Origin: an uncultured Lachnospiraceae bacterium | Lineage (GTDB): Bacteria > Bacillota > Clostridia > Lachnospirales > Lachnospiraceae | Reading direction: 5' to 3' | Length of the DNA: 11,977 nt | NCBI GenBank assembly: GCA_948468325.1 | Contig: CAOKHR010000047.1 | Span: forward strand, 1-11,977 | Shown here: piece by piece, positions 1 to 6,013 of the stretch | Numbering within the stretch: position 1 is the stretch's first letter | Layout: every line of letters starts with the position of its first letter | Made by a program: the position numbers and the translations under genes | Notes under the pieces: model-generated | What the model was told of the DNA's origin: nothing | What the model saw: only the letters and a program-made list of their open reading frames with translations | Databases searched by the model: none

Positions 1-131
1 CCGCAGGGTAAACCTTGAGCGACCGCTCCGAAGGAGCGTGTCAAATTGGGATACCTGCGGGTATAAGTTTAGAATTTGTTTATAAAATATCCCTCTGTTT
101 GTTTAGGGCAGGCTGCTAAGATACCTGCAGG
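1..131 (+). promoter_or_regulatory. Structured 5' leader (possible RNA element) upstream of the DUF368 gene
   Basis: Seen: several inverted repeats are packed before the DUF368 ribosome binding site. CGCTCC (24-29) pairs with GGAGCG (33-38) across a GAA loop, and this is nested in TTGA/TCAA (15-18 with 41-44). An outer arm pairs 1-10 with 52-60 (CCGCAGGGTA against TACCTGCGG, one bulge). ATACC (51-55) can instead pair with GGTAT (60-64), which competes with the outer arm. The 8-mer ATACCTGC recurs at 51-58 and 121-128, and GCAGG (108-112) can pair with CCTGC (124-128) just upstream of the ribosome binding site. An AT-rich TATAAAAT at 81-88 could be a -10 box but has no good -35. Inference: a cis-regulatory leader, or the 3' end of a small RNA that starts left of the window. 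I could not match it to a riboswitch class I know. Confidence 0.35.
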
Positions 132-152
132 AAACAAAAGGAGGGATTTTTT

Positions 153-1037
153 ATGTTAAAAGAAGGAATGGATGGATTTTGTATGGAGTTGGCAGACAGT
201 GTGCCGGGAGTGTCCGGCGGGACGGTTGCATTTATCATGGGATTTTATGATAAGTTTATCGGTTCTATCCATGATCTGGCATTTGGAAAAAGGAAAGAAA
301 AAAAGTCTGCGGTAATGTATCTGGCAAAGCTGGGCGCAGGATGGGCGATCGGAATGGCGCTGGCCGCAGTTGTTTTGTCAGCGCTCTTTGAAAGCCATAT
401 TTATGCAGTCAGCTCTTTGTTTATCGGATTTGTTGGCGGAGCGATACCGTTGATTATAAAGGCGGAGAGGAAAATCCTGCGGGATATTGGAAAAGGGATT
501 CTTTTTGGCCTGCCTGGACTTTTGCTTGTTGCGGGAATCACCTGGGTTAACGGCAGGAGCGGCGGTGCGGCTATGGAACTGGGGCAGTTTGCTGTCGGGA
601 CGTCCGTAAAGCTGTTTTTTATCGGAATGATTGCAATTTCAGCGATGTTTCTTCCGGGTATATCCGGCTCCACATTGCTTTTGATTTTCGGCGCGTATAT
701 TCCGGTGATTACGGCAGTAAAAGGCGTCCTTTCTCTGGAATTTTCATATATTCCATGTCTGATATTTTTCGGATGCGGCGTATTTACAGGGGCGGTGACG
801 GTTGTAAAGGCGGTTAAAGTCGGCCTTGAGAAATTCCGTCCGCAGATGGTCTATATGATCTTAGGAATGATGATCGGTTCTTTTTATGCGATTGTGATGG
901 AGCCGACGACCCTGGAACTGCCGCGGGAGGCTTTAGGCTTTGGGAATTTTCATATCATCTGGGCGGCCGCAGGAGTGGCGCTGGTATTGGGGATGCAGAT
1001 AATAAAAGAAAGAAGTGGAGGAAATGAATTCATTTAG
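153..1037 (+). CDS. DUF368 family membrane protein, predicted polyprenyl-phosphate transporter (PopT-like)
   Basis: A 294-residue polytopic membrane protein of the DUF368 family. Members of this family have been linked to returning undecaprenyl phosphate, the lipid carrier of wall-precursor synthesis, to the cytoplasmic face of the membrane (PopT). The sequence shows two copies of the family hallmark, PGVSGGT at residues 18-24 and PGISGST at 168-174. Each is followed by a hydrophobic stretch, as expected for an internally duplicated fold with two re-entrant motifs. About seven or eight hydrophobic segments are visible, and the length is normal for the family. The start is the ATG 7 nt after AAAGGAGGG (137-145). 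It lies just downstream of a structured leader and 41 nt upstream of the glycosidase remnant. Family assignment is firm. The substrate is inferred from characterised relatives. Confidence 0.9.
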   Translation: MLKEGMDGFCMELADSVPGVSGGTVAFIMGFYDKFIGSIHDLAFGKRKEKKSAVMYLAKLGAGWAIGMALAAVVLSALFESHIYAVSSLFIGFVGGAIPLIIKAERKILRDIGKGILFGLPGLLLVAGITWVNGRSGGAAMELGQFAVGTSVKLFFIGMIAISAMFLPGISGSTLLLIFGAYIPVITAVKGVLSLEFSYIPCLIFFGCGVFTGAVTVVKAVKVGLEKFRPQMVYMILGMMIGSFYAIVMEPTTLELPREALGFGNFHIIWAAAGVALVLGMQIIKERSGGNEFI

Positions 1038-1078
1038 GAGAAAAAAGCTGTTACAGACGAAAAAGAGGTGACGTAGCC

Positions 1079-1333
1079 ATGTCAGTAGTAATTATTCCGG
1101 CATATAAGCCGGATGAAACCTGCCTGCTGATGGTGGACGGCAGACAGGAAAGTTCCAGAGGAATGTTTCTTAATGAGATGGCAAAGGTATTTGAGGATTT
1201 AGGATGCAGGGCGGTTTACAATCTGGACGGAGGGCATTGTTCTTTTATGATTTTTGGGAATAAAACGGCCAGCCATCCTTATAAGCCGGAACATGAAGTG
1301 TCAGACGGGATCTTTATCATGGAGGGATTGTGA
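1079..1333 (+). pseudogene. Chimeric remnant: glycosyltransferase N-terminus joined to phosphodiester glycosidase C-terminus
   Basis: This 84-residue ORF looks like two unrelated protein ends joined in frame. Residues 1-13 (MSVVIIPAYKPDE) match the opening beta-strand of family 2 glycosyltransferases. From about residue 17 the sequence follows the C-terminal end of the phosphodiester glycosidase (NAGPA, PF09992) family: VDGRQ at 19-23, a short helix, NLDGGHCSFM at 48-57, then a final DGIFI strand. Everything between is missing: the glycosyltransferase catalytic core, and the first two-thirds of the glycosidase, which is normally well over 200 residues. The likeliest history is an internal deletion that fused two neighbouring genes. 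It keeps a good ribosome binding site (GAGGTGA, 1065-1071) and an open frame, and its stop overlaps the next start by one base, so it may still be translated to drive the downstream gene. A functional 84-residue protein is possible but unlikely to be catalytic. Confidence 0.7.
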
Positions 1334-1524
1334 TGGAGAGATTAAAAGGACTTTTACTGCATATAGGTGTAATTTGCAGCTGTGTATGTGTGATTGCAAA
1401 AGTACTGGACTGGTATAATCCGTTTATGGATTTTACCGGACATACCTGGTATGTGCAGACTGCATTATATTTTTCGGTAATTTTATTGGCACTGTTAAAA
1501 ACGCAGGGCCAAAGTTTTTTGTAA
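1333..1524 (+). CDS. Small two-helix membrane protein, function unknown
   Basis: A 63-residue hydrophobic protein that I do not recognise. Two transmembrane segments are visible, roughly residues 6-24 (GLLLHIGVICSCVCVIAKVL) and 42-56. They are joined by an aromatic-rich loop (DWYNPFMDFTGHTWY) that probably faces outside, and both ends carry basic residues. The ATG at 1333 is chosen over the in-frame GTG at 1330 because GGAGGG (1321-1326) lies 6 nt before the ATG and only 3 nt before the GTG. The ATG shares its A with the stop codon of the chimeric ORF (TGATG), so the two are translationally coupled. The presumed ancestral neighbours are a sugar transferase and a phosphodiester glycosidase, which suggests a part in envelope glycosylation, but nothing in the protein itself shows this. 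Confidence 0.6.
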   Translation: MERLKGLLLHIGVICSCVCVIAKVLDWYNPFMDFTGHTWYVQTALYFSVILLALLKTQGQSFL

Positions 1525-1554
1525 TAGTAAAAAAAAGGAATGGAGGACAACAAA

Positions 1555-2232
1555 GTGCAGGAATCGAACAAAAACAATACAAAAGAGCAAATAAAGGAGC
1601 TTGCAAAGAAAAAGCGTGAAATGCAGGAGGAGCTTGACGAATTGAAAGGAAATACAGCCAAAGGAAAAGCCGTCAGCGCACTTGTTTTTTTCTTGTTAAT
1701 CGGATTGCTGCTGGGAGCTTTTGCAGGAATTGTAAAACTGGATATCGGAGGCATTGCCAGTGTAGCTCTGGCACCGACGATTGGCGACATCCCGGTATTG
1801 AGGCGAATTTTGCCGGCGGATCTGCAAAAGAAAACCGCATCCGAATTGGCTGCGGAACAAACACAGCAGGCAGCGGCGGCGGCAGCAGCTGAGCAGGCGG
1901 CGGCAGAAGCGGCGGCGGAAGAAGCAGCAGCCGAGCAGGCGGCAGCAGCAGCGGCGGCGGCAGAACAGGCGGCAGCAGAAGCAGCGGCGGCAGAACAGGC
2001 AGCGGCAGAACAGGCAGCAGCAGAAGAAGCAAAAGCACTGCAGGATTATGCAGATACTTATTCAGCCATGAAGCCGAAAGACGCGGCAAAAGTATTTGAC
2101 AGTATGATGCCGGACCAGGAAGCTTTGGTTGTTAAGATATTGGAAAACCTTACGTCAGATCAGCGGGCGGCGATACTTTCCAAAATGAGCGTCGCAAACG
2201 CAGCAATTTTGACTGAAAAAATGCAGCAGTAG
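1555..2232 (+). CDS. Single-pass membrane protein with Ala-rich linker and MotE/MgtE-N-like C-terminal domain
   Basis: A 225-residue protein with four visible parts. Residues 10-32 form a charged coiled-coil-prone segment. Residues 40-61 are one transmembrane helix. Residues 98-160 are a low-complexity Ala/Glu/Gln stretch. Residues 165-225 (YSAMKPKDAAKVFDSMMPDQ onwards) resemble the MotE / MgtE N-terminal helical fold. MotE is a flagellar stator-associated factor, but no flagellar gene is in this window, so a motility role cannot be assumed. The GTG start at 1555 is preferred: GGAGGAC (1542-1548) is spaced correctly for it. The upstream in-frame ATG at 1540 has AAGGA directly abutting it and itself forms part of that ribosome binding site. 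Topology is probably N-terminus in, C-terminal domain out. Family call is moderate and function is unknown. Confidence 0.7.
   Translation: MQESNKNNTKEQIKELAKKKREMQEELDELKGNTAKGKAVSALVFFLLIGLLLGAFAGIVKLDIGGIASVALAPTIGDIPVLRRILPADLQKKTASELAAEQTQQAAAAAAAEQAAAEAAAEEAAAEQAAAAAAAAEQAAAEAAAAEQAAAEQAAAEEAKALQDYADTYSAMKPKDAAKVFDSMMPDQEALVVKILENLTSDQRAAILSKMSVANAAILTEKMQQ
1870..2035 (+). repeat. Low-complexity Ala/Glu/Gln-coding repeat (GCN/CAG-rich)
   Basis: A stretch of about 166 nt is built almost entirely of GCA, GCG, GAA, GAG and CAG codons. A unit reading GCGGCGGCAGAACAGGC recurs (around 1952-1970 and 1984-2000), with shorter GCAGAACAGGC copies near it. It encodes an AEQAAAEAAA-type helix-forming linker between the membrane helix and the C-terminal domain. 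Such repeats are prone to slippage, so length variation between strains is expected. The antisense strand carries a long Pro/Leu-rich open frame across this repeat, which is an artefact of the composition. Confidence 0.85.
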
Positions 2233-2249
2233 AAATATGGGTGTGATTG

Positions 2250-2258
2250 TGGTATGAT
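2250..2258 (+). promoter_or_regulatory. Extended -10 promoter for the ydcF-like gene
   Basis: TGGTATGAT is a perfect TGn extension followed by a five-of-six match to TATAAT. No convincing -35 lies 17 bp upstream, as is common for extended -10 promoters. Transcription would start near 2265, giving a 5' leader of about 33 nt and supporting the ATG at 2298 over an in-frame TTG at 2247 that lies upstream of the promoter. Inferred from sequence only. Confidence 0.45.
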
Positions 2259-2297
2259 TTTAGCGTACAAATTGACATAAGGGAGATAACAATAACA

Positions 2298-3092
2298 ATG
2301 ACGGCTGCGGAAAATATAAATATTTTAGGAAACTATTGCGGAAAAAGGGACGTCAAAGAACTGACGCCGGAAAATCTGCAAAAAGAATGTCACATCAGAC
2401 AGGCAGATGTAATGGTGCTGTTTGGAGGTTCTATTCTTTGCGGTGGGGATGTCCTTGCAGGAGCCATAAAAAATAAAATAGCCAAATGTTTTATGATTGT
2501 CGGCGGTGAAGGGCATACTACACCAACATTAAGGGCAAAAATGAATGAGGCATATCCGGAGATAAAAACGGAAAATTTATCAGAAGCAGAAATATTCAAT
2601 TCCTATTTGAAATACCGTTATTTTGTACAGGCAGATTATATCGAAACCAGGTCTACAAACTGCGGCAACAATATCACCTTTTTGTTGGAATTATTGGAAA
2701 AAGAGAATATTGTCTGTAACCATATTATCCTGTCACAAGATGCAGCCATGCAGTACAGAATGGAAATGGGAATGAGGAAATACCGCCCGAACATGAAGAT
2801 AATAAATTTTGCAGCATATCATGCTGTCGTTCAGGAACAGAAAGGTACTTTAAAATATGACACAGACATTTGGGGTATGTGGGATATGGAAAGGTATATC
2901 AGTTTGCTGCTGGGCGAAATACCAAGGTTAAAAGACGATGAAAACGGGTATGGGCCGAGAGGAAAAGATTTTATTGCCCATGTTGATATTCCCCGAAATG
3001 TGGAAGATGCTTTTGAGGAATTAAAACAAAATTATTCAGGCCTTATCAGGAAAGCGAATCCTGAATTTGCATCTGCAAAAGAAATCAGCTGA
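2298..3092 (+). CDS. ydcF: YdcF-like DUF218 family protein
   Basis: A 264-residue soluble protein of the DUF218 (SanA/ElyC/YdcF) superfamily, close in length to E. coli YdcF (266 residues). It is recognisably YdcF rather than a generic DUF218 protein. It shows the STNCGNN block at residues 119-125 (STNCGEN in E. coli) and the long C-terminal block GEIPRLKDDENGYGPRGKDF at 206-225, then HVDIP. The glycine-rich FGGSILCGG (42-50) and IVGGEGH (67-73) are the expected Rossmann-like loops. E. coli YdcF has been reported to bind S-adenosylmethionine, but its reaction is not established. No signal peptide or membrane helix is visible. The ATG at 2298 follows AAGGGAGA at a rather long spacing (~11 nt), so initiation may be modest. 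It appears to be a single-gene unit. Confidence 0.85.
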   Translation: MTAAENINILGNYCGKRDVKELTPENLQKECHIRQADVMVLFGGSILCGGDVLAGAIKNKIAKCFMIVGGEGHTTPTLRAKMNEAYPEIKTENLSEAEIFNSYLKYRYFVQADYIETRSTNCGNNITFLLELLEKENIVCNHIILSQDAAMQYRMEMGMRKYRPNMKIINFAAYHAVVQEQKGTLKYDTDIWGMWDMERYISLLLGEIPRLKDDENGYGPRGKDFIAHVDIPRNVEDAFEELKQNYSGLIRKANPEFASAKEIS

Positions 3093-3170
3093 TAATTACA
3101 GCTACAGCAGAGTATTTGGGGAAATGCTACAGAACGTAGCAGAAAAAAGTGAAATGTAATCCCTGATTGC

Positions 3171-3199
3171 TTGTAATGCAAAATCTGCTTTCCTATACT
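3171..3199 (+). promoter_or_regulatory. Promoter of the XRE-DUF4097 regulator gene
   Basis: TTGTAA (3171-3176) and TATACT (3194-3199) are separated by exactly 17 bp, a good match to a housekeeping sigma-A promoter. Transcription would start near 3206, only about 23 nt before the start codon. There is no clear operator palindrome. A weak hairpin (TGCTAC 3125-3130 with GTAGCA 3136-3141) lies upstream and has no T-tract. Confidence 0.6.
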
Positions 3200-3228
3200 T
3201 GGTTTATCAAAACAAGGAGGTCACTGAT

Positions 3229-4101
3229 ATGACATTTGCAGAAAAGTTAAAATCTATACGTAAGCAGGCGGGCATGTCGCAGGAGCAGCTGGCGGAAAAA
3301 CTCGGTGTATCGAGGCAGGCGGTTACAAAATGGGAAACAGATGCAGGCATTCCTGATATAGAAAACATGATGAAAATTTCAGCCCTGTTTGACATCTCCA
3401 TTGATGAGCTGCTTTCCAATGAAAAGGGATTGAAAAAACAGACAGAGTACCTTTATGAGAGTATCACGGAGTATGATATTGACGAACCGAAACGCTATGA
3501 TATGAAATTTGGCGGGGCAAAGCAGTTCACGCTGACGGGATATGAGGGAGAAAAAATCCGTGTCCGCCTTGTATCCAACATAATGCCTTCGCTCCAGAAT
3601 GATTTCAAGGTCAGAATTGACGATACCAGAAAACGGATTGATGTGGATGTAAACCGTAAAAACGGAGTAACGGAAGCAGCGGCAAAAGAAGCGGTCAGTA
3701 TTTTTGTGCAAATCCCAACGCCATATATCGGAAAAATTGAATGTGCAGTCAGTGCGGAATCAGTGGAAATCCGTTCATTGGAATGTGACAGTATCGAACT
3801 TGATACAAAGACGCCGAATGTTACGCTTGAGAATGTCACCGGAACAGTAGAAATAAACTGTAACCTTGATATGGAAGTAATCTGCCGTTCTTTAAATGGA
3901 GAGGTGGCAATTAACCAGGTGTCGGCAACCTCAAAAATCCATGTTCCGGAGGGCGTGGCTTTTACTGCCATTGCAAAAGGAATCGGTACAAGTATTTCTT
4001 ATGAGAAGGACGGAAAGCAGACAAAGGATTTCAGTGTGCCGGATGCAGAGAACATCATTGAATTCAACGGAATGAAAAGCGAGCTTGTTATCAGCAGATG
4101 A
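3229..4101 (+). CDS. XRE-family transcriptional regulator with C-terminal DUF4097 domain
   Basis: A 290-residue predicted DNA-binding regulator. Residues 3-62 form a complete XRE/Cro-type helix-turn-helix: MSQEQLAEKLGVSRQAVTKW at 16-35, then the family's typical IPDIENMMKISALFDISIDELL. After a linker (~63-95), residues ~95-290 form a beta-rich DUF4097-type domain with repeating short strands (SVEIRSLECDSIELDTKTPN and NVTLENVTGTVEIN), as in a beta-solenoid. DUF4097 domains are often membrane-anchored, but no transmembrane segment is visible here, so the protein is probably cytosolic. The ATG at 3229 is chosen for its strong AAGGAGGT site (3214-3221) 7 nt upstream; the in-frame TTG at 3199 falls inside the -10 box. 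The gene has its own promoter and terminator. What the C-terminal domain senses is unknown. Confidence 0.85.
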   Translation: MTFAEKLKSIRKQAGMSQEQLAEKLGVSRQAVTKWETDAGIPDIENMMKISALFDISIDELLSNEKGLKKQTEYLYESITEYDIDEPKRYDMKFGGAKQFTLTGYEGEKIRVRLVSNIMPSLQNDFKVRIDDTRKRIDVDVNRKNGVTEAAAKEAVSIFVQIPTPYIGKIECAVSAESVEIRSLECDSIELDTKTPNVTLENVTGTVEINCNLDMEVICRSLNGEVAINQVSATSKIHVPEGVAFTAIAKGIGTSISYEKDGKQTKDFSVPDAENIIEFNGMKSELVISR

Positions 4102-4128
4102 AAACAAATCAAAAATATTACAGTACAG

Positions 4129-4161
4129 ATACCGTCCTGTTTTGTCCGGGGCGGTATTTTT
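4129..4161 (+). terminator. Rho-independent terminator after the XRE-DUF4097 gene
   Basis: ATACCGTCC (4129-4137) pairs with GGGCGGTAT (4149-4157) with one G-T pair, then continues into a TTTTTG tail. The loop is about 11 nt. It sits 27 nt after the stop codon and separates this gene from the phosphate operon downstream. Confidence 0.8.
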
Positions 4162-4194
4162 GTGTAAAAAAGGAAAATATATTTTCTGAAATGG

Positions 4195-4250
4195 TTAACA
4201 TACAATTAACACACATATGCTTTTTGAATTAACATCAGGGACTGTATACT
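4195..4250 (+). promoter_or_regulatory. Pho box and promoter of the pst-phoU-phoBR operon
   Basis: Three exact TTAACA hexamers lie at 4195-4200, 4206-4211 and 4229-4234. The first two are separated by 5 bp (11-bp period) and the third is roughly two further periods on, the arrangement expected for a Bacillus-type PhoP/PhoB binding site. A TATACT -10 box (4245-4250) follows. The best -35 candidates (TTTTGA at 4222, TTGAAT at 4224) are weak or badly spaced, consistent with an activator-dependent promoter. Transcription would begin near 4257. Binding by the regulator at 8298-8975 is inferred. Confidence 0.7.
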
Positions 4251-4283
4251 TGATTTATAAAAAAACAAAGGAGTGTGTTTCAT

Positions 4284-5117
4284 ATGAAAAAAATCATTGC
4301 TATTACAACAGTTCTTGCACTTATGGCAGCAGCGTGGACAGGATGCGGCGCCGGCGGTTCATCGGAGGAAAAAGGAGCGGACAGTTCCCAGACGGTTGCC
4401 ACAGACGGTTCCACTTCCATGGAGAAGGTTATTGGGTTTTTGAGCGAGGCTTATATGGAAGAACATGGGGACGTTAAAGTTACATATAATCCAACGGGTT
4501 CCAGTTCCGGCATACAGGCAGTAGCAGAGGGCAGATGTGATATTGGACTGGCAAGCCGCGATCTGAAAGAAGAGGAAACAGAAGATTTGCAGGGGACGGT
4601 AGTCGCCATCGATGGAATCGGAATTATAGTAAATCCTGACAATCCGGTGGCTGATTTGACATTAGAACAGATTGGAATGATTTATACGGGTAAGATTACA
4701 AACTGGAAAGAGGTTGGTGGCAGCGATGCGCCGGTTGTCCTTATCGGACGCGAGGCGGCTTCCGGTACAAGAGACGGGTTTGAGGAAGTGACAGGCACAA
4801 AGGACCAATGCCAGTATTCTCAGGAACTGACATCTACAGGCGACGTCGTACAGACGGTATCCGGAAATCCAAATGCCATTGGTTACGCATCGGTTGCGTC
4901 TGTCAATGATACCGTGAAGCTGGTCAGTGTGGAAGGGATAACTCCGACGACAGAAACTATCCAGAATGGGGAATACAAAGTACAGAGAAACTTTGTACTT
5001 GTAACGAAAAAAGATACTCCGCTTTCTAAAGCGGCAGAGGAGTTTTTTGACTTTGCCACAAGCGAAGCGGCAGACAGTCTCATTACAGAGGCAGGAGCAG
5101 TACCGGTTGAAAGATAG
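4284..5117 (+). CDS. pstS: Phosphate ABC transporter substrate-binding lipoprotein PstS
   Basis: A 277-residue extracellular phosphate-binding lipoprotein of the PstSCAB importer. It starts with a lipoprotein signal (MKK, hydrophobic 4-18) ending at C21 in the sequence WTGC; Trp at -3 of the lipobox is unusual but the rest fits. The mature protein has the PstS phosphate-site elements: DGSTSMEKV (41-49), the GSSSGI loop (72-77), CDIGLASR (85-92) and ASGTRDGFEE (159-168), plus TGKITNWKEVGG (135-146). The ATG at 4284 is preferred to an upstream in-frame GTG at 4275, which falls inside the AAGGAGTG ribosome binding site. It is the first gene of the operon, directly behind the Pho box and 14 nt before pstC. 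Phosphate, rather than another oxyanion, is supported by the motifs and by phoU next door. Confidence 0.95.
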   Translation: MKKIIAITTVLALMAAAWTGCGAGGSSEEKGADSSQTVATDGSTSMEKVIGFLSEAYMEEHGDVKVTYNPTGSSSGIQAVAEGRCDIGLASRDLKEEETEDLQGTVVAIDGIGIIVNPDNPVADLTLEQIGMIYTGKITNWKEVGGSDAPVVLIGREAASGTRDGFEEVTGTKDQCQYSQELTSTGDVVQTVSGNPNAIGYASVASVNDTVKLVSVEGITPTTETIQNGEYKVQRNFVLVTKKDTPLSKAAEEFFDFATSEAADSLITEAGAVPVER

Positions 5118-5131
5118 AAACGGGGAAGATT

Positions 5132-6013
5132 ATGGAAAAGGTAAAGAAAACAGTAAAATGGCTGGAAAAGATAATGAATCTGCTGTTTCTGGCGTGCGGG
5201 CTGCTGACAATATTATTTGTCATACTGATTACGATATTTCTTGTAATAAGCGGTATTCCGGCAATTCGAAACATAGGTATATTTGATTTCTTGTGCGGTA
5301 CAGTATGGGCGTCTACTGCCGCAGAACCTTTGTATGGTATCCTGCCGTTTATACTGACATCTGTATACGGGACCTGCGGCGCAATTCTCATAGGAGTTCC
5401 GGTAGGACTTTTCTGCGCGGTCTTTCTGGCAAAAATGGCTCCCAGGAAAATAGGCGGGGCTGTCAGAAATGTAGTAGATCTCCTGGCAGGAATACCGTCA
5501 GTAGTTTATGGACTGGCAGGAATGATTCTGATTGTTCCATATGTGAGGGAAGTGTTTCATCTTCCGGACGGGGCGAATCTGTTTTCGGCCATTCTTGTCC
5601 TTGCGGTTATGATACTGCCATCGGTTATTTCCGTATCGGAAACGGCAATCAGAGCGGTGCCAGAGGAATATGAGGAGGCATCGCTTGCATTGGGCGCTAC
5701 CAAAACGGAAACAGTATTTAAAGTAATTTTGCCGGCTGCAAAAAGCGGAATTGTCACTGCCATTGCATTAGGCACAGGAAGGGCTGTCGGGGAGGCGATG
5801 GCAGTCATGATGGTAGCGGGAAATGTTGCCAATATGCCAAAGCTTTTCGGAAGTGTCCGGTTTCTTACGACTGCGGTTGCCAGCGAAATGTCTTATTCTT
5901 CGGGATTGCAGCGGCAGGCCTTGTTTTCCATTGCACTTGTACTTTTTCTCTTTATTATGGCAATCAATCTGATACTTGGCGTAATGACAAAAAGGAGGGA
6001 GCAGAATGACTGA
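5132..6013 (+). CDS. pstC: Phosphate ABC transporter permease PstC
   Basis: A 293-residue inner permease subunit of the high-affinity phosphate importer. About six hydrophobic segments are visible (roughly 15-40, 70-100, 117-137, 150-170, 205-230, 262-286). Residues 119-130 (AGIPSVVYGLAG) are the PstC/PstA family signature. Residues 180-212 (YEEASLALGATKTETVFKVI onwards) are the EAA loop that docks on the ATPase, followed by GTGRAVGEAMAV. Position directly after pstS and the longer N-terminal region support PstC over PstA. The ATG at 5132 follows GGGGAAG. Its last 8 nt overlap pstA, so the two permeases are probably made in equal amounts. Confidence 0.95.
   Translation: MEKVKKTVKWLEKIMNLLFLACGLLTILFVILITIFLVISGIPAIRNIGIFDFLCGTVWASTAAEPLYGILPFILTSVYGTCGAILIGVPVGLFCAVFLAKMAPRKIGGAVRNVVDLLAGIPSVVYGLAGMILIVPYVREVFHLPDGANLFSAILVLAVMILPSVISVSETAIRAVPEEYEEASLALGATKTETVFKVILPAAKSGIVTAIALGTGRAVGEAMAVMMVAGNVANMPKLFGSVRFLTTAVASEMSYSSGLQRQALFSIALVLFLFIMAINLILGVMTKRREQND

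Noticed and set aside
3..60. Resemblance to an RNase P RNA segment (GGTAAACC, then CAAATTGG)
   Set aside because: The short words are similar but the remaining conserved elements and the 3' end of RNase P RNA are absent, so I treat the likeness as coincidence.
1330..1332. GTG as start of the small membrane protein
   Set aside because: The GGAGGG site is only 3 nt away. The ATG at 1333 is correctly spaced and overlaps the preceding stop.
1673..2089. 138-residue minus-strand open frame, Pro/Leu-rich
   Set aside because: It is the antisense shadow of the Ala-rich repeat: GC-rich triplets without stops read as Leu and Pro on the other strand. No ribosome binding site or recognisable domain.
2272..2277. 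Perfect TTGACA hexamer that could be a -35 box
   Set aside because: The matching -10 position at 17 bp falls on the ydcF start codon and does not resemble TATAAT. The extended -10 at 2250-2258 is the better promoter.
3125..3141. Hairpin TGCTAC/GTAGCA after ydcF
   Set aside because: Six base pairs, no T-run on the + strand (it is followed by an A-rich stretch), and not properly placed for a terminator. Possibly chance.
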